Under the pieces are notes generated by a model. That model did not search any database. It had not been told where the DNA came from and saw only the letters and a program-made list of their open reading frames with translations. The position numbers and the translations under genes were made by a program. Source: Chamaea fasciata (taxonomy: Eukaryota > Chordata > Aves > Passeriformes > Sylviidae). Taken from it: a stretch of DNA of 64,000 nucleotides. The stretch is from contig JARCOQ010000017.1 of assembly GCA_029207755.1 (NCBI GenBank), positions 8,940,945 through 9,004,944 on the forward strand, given 5' to 3'. Position 1 is the stretch's first letter, and every line of letters starts with the position of its first letter. Below are positions 54,301 through 64,000 of this stretch, piece by piece.

Positions 54301-57300
54301 TGTTTGGCCAGAAATTTATTTTATAGGACACCTTTGTTCAATCTCCTCTAAGTCTTTATATGTCACCAGAGACCTTTTCACTCTCTTCAGTTGACTTAGG
54401 ATCATGTGGTCTGGTCTGGAAACTGCATTAGTTTAGTTTATTGGTGAAACAGATGGAGAAAAATGTTCACCTTAATCTAATACCCTGGAATGATATTACT
54501 GAGCTCTTTCATCTCATTATTTATGGAAGCATTAGTGAAACTTAAATGTATTGAAAAGTATTTAAATAAAATTAAATAAAAGCTTATATAGAAAAAACCA
54601 TAACAATAAAACACAAACAGATAGATTGGAGGGAATATTTTGCACAAAAGATCTGCAGTGACATCTGTGAATGAACCGTGGAAGGCACTAGCAACAGATG
54701 GCTGGTAAAAAGGAGGAGGGAGTGAACAGTTCCATGCTAGGTGAATGTGTTACCCTGCAAACAGCACAGGCTGCTCAGACAGGGCTCCCAGGGGTGCAGG
54801 ATCCGACCCAGACAGGGCTGGCACCGTTGGATCAGCCCCAGCCCTGTGCTGATGTGAGCCGGTTGTCCCAGGAGGAGCCTTGGAGCCAGAGGCATTGCTG
54901 GAGCTGGCACTTTCCCCCATCCTGGCACAGCAGAGCCAGCACCAACCCCTGCTCCCCTGGCAGAGCTGAGCTGGGCTCACCTTTGGTGCTGGAGCACCTC
55001 AGGCTGTGCAGGGCATTGAGGACCATGATTTCAGGTAGCCCTTCCAAGACTGGGTAGCCACAAAGCAAGCCAATCTTGCACTTGAGCATTGCCAAAGCAC
55101 ACTTACAAACGTTGCTGAGTTTATAGTTTCAAAGGTTTCATGCCTTTTCCTTGCTTGATATATTATCTTTTTATTAAGGCAGGATTTATTTTCCCTGTCT
55201 CTGTGACCCCATCTCTCCCCTGAGGGCCTGCACTGAAATCCAGCTGGCCAGCCTTTGTGTATCAGCTTCTAGTGAAACCACAGTGGGAGGAAAAGTCAGG
55301 AATTTCTTGATTTAATCCTGCCTTGAGCAGCGACGTGTTGTGTGGCTTTAGGTGAGCCACAGGACTATGTGAGTCAATATGCAATGTGAGAAAATGAACA
55401 TATTCCAGAGTCATGGCAGACTCTGTTCATTCATCTTTAAATGCAGCTTAAAATCCAATGAATGCCTGATCCATTTTTTTTTCTTGCACTAAAAAGAGCA
55501 ATACAGAATCATACTGGCCATGATAATTTCTCTTAGCTGGAGATTTTTTTCCTCTTCTTTTCCATTGTCCCCCCCACTGCTGCTTTCCAAGGTGCTCTGA
55601 AGCCAGTCAGATAGTTCTTTCTCATAAATCTTTTAAATCATGTAAATCCTCCCAGCGTACCAGCTGACATTTCAGATGTTGCATTTTTGCATTTTTGCCA
55701 GGAAGCTTTGAGCATGTTATAATTGCTTATGTTGTTATATTTTTTTAAAGAAGGCAAAACAGTTCCTTCCTCTTGGGTCTCCAGCAGAGACTGTTTCTCC
55801 TTGAGAAAAAGGCTCACATGATCATATAGATGCGTCAGATAAATCCCTTCCCACGTTTGATATTTGCTAAGTTGAATGATTGTTATTCCATAGCTGGGAT
55901 GGTTGTGTGATTTAACATCTCCAGAGCAATTTTTTCTTCTATTCACAAGCTTTAAAGAAATAGTCTAAAAACTAAAACCTTCAACTTAGAAAGACTAAGT
56001 AACCAAACACTCTTAGCCGTGTTATCTTCACAAATATTTCTCCCTGTTTGTTTGTTTAAAGTTGGCCAAGAGTTCCAGAAATACTTTTAAGATAACAAAA
56101 ATGGGCATCCAGCTCAGAAAGGAACTCTGTATTTAGAAACTCTGAAATACTGCTGCGGGGTGGCTGTGCTGTTAACTCTTTTCTGGTTGTTCTGAACCTC
56201 CGTGGCATTGGGGAATGAGTCATGACATTCTTTTTTATCTAACTCTTTTTCCCATCCTAGATGATTTAGAAGAAAAAGTGCACTGGGGAAGTCTAATAAT
56301 ACAATGCCATGCTAGTCACATCTCTGGGTTCAATAGGGTTGTTGCCCAGGAGGATGTAAATCAAGCAGTTTGCAGAAGGCAGCGCAGGGCGAGGGCTGAC
56401 AAGGCTCAGCATTCACAGCATCCACGTGCACTGGGGGCAGAAACAGCCACAACCTTAATCCTGGAAAGGAAGGAAGGGGAAGAACTGAGGGCTGAGTGTT
56501 GGTTTATCAGGGGATCTTACAACTAGCTTCCTGCTGCAGAGCACACTTGAGCAAACTGAGCCGCAAATGCACGCAGTCATTTTAAAGTGCACGTTAAGTG
56601 TGTGGTGTTCCTGCGAACCGGAGCGTGTCCATAGGAAACAAAAGCAGGTCACTGTGCTCAGCGTGACGTACACAGGTGCTTCAGTGGCAGAAGCAGAGTC
56701 ATTTCCCCCTGTTACAAATAATAGTTCAGTTCTGAGTTTGCTGGCTTTTTGAGATAATGGCAGAAGTTTCTTCAGACTCTACAAGATGACTTAAAATTTT
56801 CAATGAAAAGGTGTGCTGGTTTTACTGTATTTCCTACCTTGTTTTCCCAGACTTGTGCGGAACCCAGTGCCCAGACAGTCCCACAGTACAATTCTTGTGG
56901 ATATTTTCTTTTTAAAGCTGTTTTTTTTCAAACGTGTATCTTGTATTGTTACAATCTTCAAACAATTTGATGCAAGATCCATCAAAGCAATGTCCCTGTG
57001 TGTTTCAGTGTATGCCACACTGACAGTGGGTTCTGGCTGAGAAATAGTCCCTGCAAGAACTAAGCTCTCCCTCCAGCCAGTGAAGGTGGACAGACAGGAT
57101 GAATTACTCTGATACCTGATCTACCATCATTCCCTTAGTCCTGGCCCCTGTTTACTGTCACGGGAACTTTGATGTTGTATTTTTAGATGAGCTTTTGTGG
57201 TTTTAAAATTAAAGTCTGATTGTAGCTGGGTATTAATTTCAGTGAAAAAAAAAAAACATGGAAAACCTGACACATGCTGGTCAGCAAGAAACATGCTGGG

Positions 57301-60300
57301 CACTGGGAATCTCAACTCAATTACCTGTCTGTAGGGTTTCAAATTTACTTAGTGTTTTATGGTTAGGCACCAGCTGATGCGAAGATGTTGCTTAACTGAA
57401 GAGTCATTATTTACCATTAATAAAACTGATACCATGACAAATTCCTTATGGCGTAGATGTGCTATCATATCTTGGCAACCGTGGCAGAAGAAATTATTCT
57501 GCCTGGCTTGCAGGCTTGTCTTCATTGTAAAAAGAAAAATAATGAGGCTGTAATTACCCAGCTTGGAACTAAACGAACCCAACTGAAAGTGCTGAATGAT
57601 TAAAGATGACTCTTAACTGCTTCCCAAATGTGGCTTGTTTGGATACCATCACTGACAGTGCCAGCTCCTGGCTCTTGCTGGTCTGGATCCATGGCCAGCA
57701 GGCACAGCTCAGTTGTTTGGACTGTGGTGGTGTCCCAGTTTGAAGACCGTGGAACAAATAGTGGTAAATATTCCACAAGCCTCGCCAAAAATGACCTGCT
57801 TACATGAGGAAGTCAGCATGCAGCAAATTGGGATGAAATTCATAGCACACAGACCCCTCCATATTGTTTCTTGGGGTAAAGAACCCTCTCATGTAGTGGT
57901 TTACTCTAAAATAGTAATTATTTTGCACGTGGGATCACACACTTCTCCCTCCAACATCCAACATTTCAATATCAAATCTCTCAGGTTTCTCTTATTTTGC
58001 ATCTTAATTTTATCTAATAAACCAGTACGTTCAAGAGTCTGTTTTTTTTCTCTTGTGCAAATAAAGATGGGAAAAGCAGGTCTGTTATTCTATTAATTCT
58101 AGTTCTCAGTTTCATGCACTTTCTCAATAACCAGTTACACAACATCTAGCAGACTTATTTCCCGAATTGGTTTAGATACTGAAAAGCTGGTGACTTTTTG
58201 TCTTCAGGACAGAAGTGGTGTGTTTGGTGGAGCTCTTGGAGATATAGGGATGAACTTCTCCTGCAATGAAGAGGCATAAAAAAATGTTTCCAGGTGCCCA
58301 GCTGGGTACATTCTTGTTCAACTCATCCTTGGAGACAGCTGAGATTTAATTCTATTATTAATGATAAATGACAGTGCATGGAGACTTGGATAAATAATAA
58401 CTAGAAGGGCCTCTCAGCCACAATAAAGTGGATTTTGCCTCCTGGTCTCTCAGTTTGAGCCCTCGTTCCTGCAGGAAAGCAGGTAGGGCTACAGTGGAGC
58501 ACACACCTCATCTGACCTGCAACATCTCCTGGCTGGTTGCCATAGAGATGGAGAGCTGAGGCCCTTTTGTGCAACAATTCTGCACTGCAAATGCATGTTT
58601 GGAACCACATCCCCCTTGTCAGCAGCTCAGTCCCTGCACCCTGAGGCCGGTGTGGGACACTGCAGATGTGCAGTGTTGTTGTAGAGGCTTCTCCCTGGAA
58701 CACGCCTGTGCAGGGTGGGCAGCACTTCCGAGTGGGTTCAAATAGAGAAATGTCTTTGTCGATACAAAAATAACAGCACAACTGTCGCACTGATGGCTTG
58801 CTGCATACCTGGCAGGTCACATCACTGCCACCACCGCTGTGTGAGTGGGAGTCACTGGGCACCGCAGCAGTTTGGGCAAAGGGGACTTTAGGTGGTGACT
58901 GGCATTTACTTCTCACTCAGAGGGCAAGGAACCAGCCCCAAACACAAACTTTTAGATCAAATACAACTGAAAGTTTCTGGCCCAAGACAGCCTGGATGGT
59001 GGCTTTTATTAAAGGGTCTTCTGCAAGAGCTTCCTGTGAGACATCTAACTTGAGACTGTGTGGAGCTAAGGTTTTAACATACAGCTGAAGAAAGCTGATG
59101 TCTATTTCAATGCTATTGCTGGATTATTCTTGCAATGGACAATCTGGATAAAGACCCTTGATACTTTATCAGGCCAAATTTTACAAAGCTGAAAAGAATT
59201 GCTTGAGAGATGTTATAGAAAGAAATTGTTTAATCCACAAAAGTGAGTGGCAACAGGGGTCTGTATGAAAACATTTAACTCTGTCTCCAAAAAGCCATAA
59301 TCCTGCATAAAAGTGAAAATTTTACACCTGTCCAAGAAAACTCAGCCCAGTTTTGGAAGAAAGTAAGAATCTGAAACAAATATAATGAACTAAGAGAGTA
59401 AGAAGAACCCTTTGAAAACTGGAGATCCTGGAATAGCCATAAGGTCATGGAATAGCCATAATAGTCATAAGTCATGACATAAACACCAGTATGTAAAATA
59501 TTTCTCAAAGCAGCAAGAAGTGAGATTGGCCATGACTAGGTGAGGAAGGTCTGTCTGCTGGCACAGACCCATGAGAGCATCAGGCCATCCATCTGAGATG
59601 GTCATGGAGGAGCTGCCAGTAACAGAGCAGACAAGGTTAATGTTCTGGGCTGGGTGAAAATCTGTCTCTGTAGAGGTCATTCAGCCATCTGTCCTTCCAC
59701 TTGGCACCTGCCAAAAGGAGCTCATAGTACAAGTACCTCTTTTCCTTTAACTGTGTCTGTCTTGACTATTAGAAGGAATAAGATTACTGGGACTATGCTT
59801 TAGGATCTACCGCTTCAGTGGGGAAGGAGCAGGGATCTCAGCTTGAGACACTGCTGTAATTCACTGAGAACTGATGGCTCTGTGTCCTGGCAAATCCCAT
59901 GCCCCACAGCATCCTGCATTCCTCCCAGGAGCCAGCACTCTCCTCTGCCCACAGCTGGTAAGAAGGAACAGGGCTCCCTCAGCCACTGTGTCCACCCTGG
60001 GGTGGCAGAGCCCTTCTCTGGGCCACCCAATACGCAGGGCAGCCCTGTCACCACATCTTACACCTCCCTGTGTCAGCCACTGCACACCTGGCCAACACCT
60101 GAAACCCAGGACATGTTGCCAGGATGGTGCTGGGAGCAGAGGGCTGTGTGCAGGGCTCAAGTGAAATGCTCCCAGGTCACCAGGCAAATCCTGGTTTTAT
60201 TTCATGTACAGTGTTGGCATAAACAGAATATTTTGTTCTCTGGCCAGAACACAGAGCTCTTGGAGCACCCTGAATTCCTGCTGCTGTCAGACAAAGTCAC

Positions 60301-63300
60301 AGTGATGCTGCACCTCCCTGACCTCAGAGTCTGTGGCCTTAGAAGAGCTAGAATAGATCAATGGCACCATGTCTAAGAGCATGGCACAGCACAGGACACA
60401 GGAACAGCCTTACTGGGCTCATCCTGGCTGTTGCAGTGGTCAGCTGCTTCACAAGAAGGCATCAGGTTACACGTACTCCCTTAATCAACCAACATGGAAA
60501 GCAAGAAAACTCAGCAAGGGGTAAGGCTGAATTTTCTCCCAGCCATAGGTAGAGCATGAGTGTAGCCTGAAGGCTGCAGTCCTTTGACTCACGCAGAGGA
60601 TTAATAACACAAGTTGGATCCCTCACTACTCCAGAGCAGGACTCCTCTTTGCAGACTTTGTGGAATAAAGTCATATAAAAGCCCATTTAGCTGAGAGCAC
60701 AAGTTAGAATCAAAATATTTACTTGTCTGCTGCACACGGGCAAAAGGAATCCTTGTCTGCTTGCCAACCACCGGTGAACAATCAGCTGTTGGCTGGGTGG
60801 CTCTGGCATGTATTAAACACTGACAGAGATGACTATTTGCTTCTCATTTATCAGCAAACCTCTTTGCTCTTCAAAAGGGAGAAACACAGCTGCCAACCCA
60901 GCCAGCTTCTTGATTTCTTCCAGCTACATTCTCTGTCAGAATCAGAGAGACAAAGGGAAGAAGGTGTTTGTGGACCTCAAGACACCACCTGCTTCCCCGC
61001 CAGTAACACCTGAGCAGTCAGTCATGATCAACTTAAGCAATACCTCTCCTGCTGCATCTTCTCATCCTGACAATCATGTTTAGCTTTTTCTGTATGTCTG
61101 ACCCCTCCTAGCAAGCAGGATGAACCTATTTAATTAATACTTGCATGTTCTTCCCCCCTCTGAACACACTCTGAGCCAACAGAGACGTTATTCACGCTGT
61201 GGGCCAGACAAGAAAGCTTTAACCACAAGGGATGATTTTCTGATGAAGCATGTGCTGGATGTGTGACCTTTGTGGGATTACACTGGAGAAGCTTCTGGAG
61301 TCCTTTAGACAAACAAACCCCTGACCAAGCAGGATTTATGCGTGTTTTGTAGCCTTTGTGCCCTGAACCCGCTGCCGTGCTCGCTCCCATCAGCAGCAGG
61401 TAAAGTGCTTCTTACAGAGACTGTGTGAGGGACTTTGGAATGGGCTGGGGGACCCCTCGGGAAAAACATGGTGCAGGCAGTCTGTCACTGCCTTGGGACT
61501 CTGGCTTGCCATGAGATCCAGGTTGGAGATCTGCTTGTATTGCTTGCAGCTGCAAAGAGGTAATTGTCAAGTGACTCCTTTCTTTTGCTGTCAAGTGACT
61601 TCTTTTGCAAGAGCCTTTGGACAAGAAGGGATTTTGTAGAAATGAAAGATGAGATAGTGCATGGCCGTGATAGGCTTCCAGCAAAGCCTTGGAACTAGGC
61701 TTGGGGTACTAATAAACACAAAATTCATTTATTTTCTAAAACAAAGACGTTCCCTAGGGAAAAATGAAAAAAAAAAAAAAAAGTTTGGGCTGAGACTCCT
61801 CTGTATCTAGTTGGGACAAACCTTTTGGAGCTGTTTGGCACAGAGGCAGAGGAGATAAGGTCAGTGGAAAGAAGTGGCCGGGAAGGGGGAAGGGATGAGC
61901 TCGTGGAGTGAAATTGCCCAGAAGCAAAGCACAGCCACTCACTTTGCAATGAAAAGCTTTATCATCTCTGCACAGATTAGTGCAGCTGAAAATAGCTTCA
62001 GCTCAAAGTAAACAGTTTTTGAGTGTGCTCTGCCCTGCTGGAACGCCAGCCCTGCACAGAGCCACCATGGCAGCAGCCACAACCGTGTCCCCACGGTCCC
62101 AGTGCCCAGAGGGGCTCCCCACAGCCCTGCTCAACTCCTCAACCCTGCCCGTTGATAGGAGGGACCCTGGAGGGGGGGGTCACTAATGAGTTTAGCCTCA
62201 TTACAAGCTTTTTTGTGTTTCACTTGTTGAACCTTTCTGGATGAGCAACTTCTATAAAAACAAAATGGGTCTGAACACCGGGTAATTCATTCAGACATCT
62301 CAACACCCACTCTCTCTTCCCTAATCAACAGCAAACCGTGTCCCTTCCTTGACAGCAAAAGAGTGGCTTGTCACTAAAGCTGCTTTTACTTGTTGGTTTC
62401 TCTTCTCATGAATCTCCAAGTGTTATTTGATGGCTTAAGATATCCACTCTTGCCTTGGGGAGCCCAGCACATCAGTGAAATATGTTCTGTGGGGTTTTTT
62501 TAGATCACAAATAGTTTATTTAGAGTATTTATTTTATGGGAGGAAGTCTGGAAAAAAAACAGGTTGTCCCATTTTTTCCATGCGTATCTTGTGCCATTCC
62601 ACGTTTCCTCGCGATCTCAATGACATCAAGTGACACGGAGACCTCAGTGCCTGGGAAATGCAGTGGGAAGCTGCTCTTACGTGGGGAGGCTGCGTGCTAC
62701 ATCAGCGCTGCCACAGCGCTGCTCTAACCCTGGCAGCACGGGCTGCTCGGGGAAGCGAGGCTCAGGCTGCAAAAACATTCGGGTCAGAGGCAGGTCAGAG
62801 CCTTCTGAAGTGACAGCCTGTCTCTTTGGGCTCCAGAGCTTCCCGGAGTGTCCTTTGTGCTGGTGGTTTTCCTTGCTGGGGCAGGCAGCGTGCAGTCCAG
62901 CACGGCAGTGATGCTTCAGGGCTGGGCTTCTTTACATTGCACCCTTGGGGATACTCTCACCTCATTTTGACATTTGCCCTCTAAGATTGCTTCGGTTTTG
63001 TCCCTCTTCCTGCTAAAGGTTGACAGCCAACTTGCAGGGCAGCTTCTTGCTCTTCCCATCCTATGTGGCACCAGAGTAGCGAAGTTGGCACCCACAGCAT
63101 GGGCTGCCAGCCAGCACAAGACTATCTTTTCCCTGGGGCATTGCTCTCTGCATCCCACTCTGTGGCACAGAACTAAAAAATTTACAGTTCACTGCAGACC
63201 AGCTGCAAGGTCAAAAGCAGCAGAACCAAACCTCCAGTTGTCCAGAGTGGTAATGGCATCACCATCGATCCTGGACTATGCAGGACAGCACAGTATGAGG

Positions 63301-64000
63301 CAGATGGATACAACAACCTCACCAAAGACTAAGTGTGAGTAAGGTCGGATCCACTAAAGGTTGATTGTGGCTGTAGCTGAGTCAGACAGCTCAAGGCTCT
63401 GACACCATCCGTCACACAGGACGAGCCACGCCAGGCAGTTCTAACATCTGCCGCCACCTCCAGATGAATGTCTTATGGTGGACACAGCAACAGGACAAGA
63501 GATGGTGAGCATGAGCATCAGCTAGAAATTAGGATATATTATTGTAAAATGTCAGCTTTTGCTTAAGAACAGGAAGACTGAATACATTGAAAGCCATGCA
63601 TTTTTATCCTACTACGTTAAGATTTCAGGCAAACTCTTTGGCATCTTGGGACTGCCACCCCTTCTCCTGCTTGCAAAAAAAAAAAAAATACAGTCTGTAG
63701 AAAAACTGAAACTGCCCTTTTTTACTTAAAATGAATTTTGATGGAAAATTATTGACTGTAGGGGATGGTGTTAGATGAAGAAGTCACTGTAAGGATGCAC
63801 AAGTATGTGCAGAAAAGGATGGACTTTTGTGGTAGATGCTTTGGGGGGCTTGTTTCCAGGACCACACGCAGGATTGGGTGCTTCAAGCAAGACAAGACAT
63901 GTCTTAATTTAGAAGTACACACACTGAGCTCCTGGCTTTCCAAAGGACTTGGCTGTTGCCGTTGCTCTTTGTTGTCTGTTCTGTAATGGTACTGGCCACA
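51351..64000. other. Intergenic or PKIG intronic sequence, no gene supported
   Basis: About 12.6 kb in which I could not support a gene. In other amniotes PKIG follows SERINC3 on the opposite strand, with long introns in its 5' UTR. This stretch could therefore be PKIG intron, but I found no exon encoding its short conserved protein. It has simple A runs (for example near 61768-61784 and 63675-63688) and a small local duplication of GGAATAGCCATAA near 59430-59465. Confidence 0.55.

Noticed and set aside
56215..56526. 103-codon + strand frame as a possible PKIG or novel exon
   Set aside because: No similarity to the PKI family, no pseudosubstrate motif, and no convincing splice sites.
60829..61083. 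84-codon frame with KTPPASPPVTPEQS
   Set aside because: It looks like a phospho-motif-rich tail but has no family match and no supporting splice context.

Overview
This is vertebrate nuclear DNA with spliced genes, and almost certainly a bird. It has short introns, several CR1 LINE fragments and solo LTRs of an ERVK-like family. Its gene order matches the conserved block of human chromosome 20q13: HNF4A (+), TTPAL (+), SERINC3 (-), with PKIG expected next. A songbird is my guess from the amount of recent endogenous retrovirus; the sequence does not prove it.

Layout. 1-2102 is HNF4A intron 1; exon 1 lies outside the window. 2103-15834 carries HNF4A coding exons 2-10, followed by a 3' UTR of about 2 kb. 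Intron 2 holds one solo LTR and intron 7 holds two side by side, all antisense to the gene and each with a recognisable 6-bp target duplication. 18.1-24.9 kb is intergenic with only CR1 scraps. 24.94-25.53 kb is an AT-rich microsatellite directly beside the TTPAL CpG-island promoter (25.6-26.1 kb). The TTPAL coding exons run 27062-31270 (339 aa). SERINC3 is convergent and lies on the minus strand; its ten coding exons run from 50182 down to 36059 (472 aa), starting from a CpG island at about 49.85-50.9 kb with four CCAAT boxes. 51-64 kb has one CR1 copy and no gene I can support.

The most notable item is a structurally complete 6780-bp provirus (39181-45960) in SERINC3 intron 6, antisense to the gene. 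It has two 784-bp LTRs that differ at only 2 positions, a 5-bp GCTCA target duplication, a tRNA-Lys-type primer binding site, an open gag, and protease, reverse transcriptase, RNase H and integrase domains in the same frame. It has no env and no frameshift over about 5 kb. The pol part is broken only by in-frame stops. All are TAG except one TGA, and each is one G-to-A step from a tryptophan codon. Both LTR differences are also G versus A before a G. Together these suggest a recent insertion that was G-to-A hypermutated on its way in. Gag is odd as well, with hydrophobic, membrane-like segments near its N-terminus and no zinc knuckle.

The three host genes are not known to form a pathway. HNF4A is a liver, gut and kidney nuclear receptor, TTPAL a CRAL-TRIO lipid-binding protein, and SERINC3 a multipass membrane protein of a family that includes retrovirus restriction factors. 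Their grouping is ancestral synteny.
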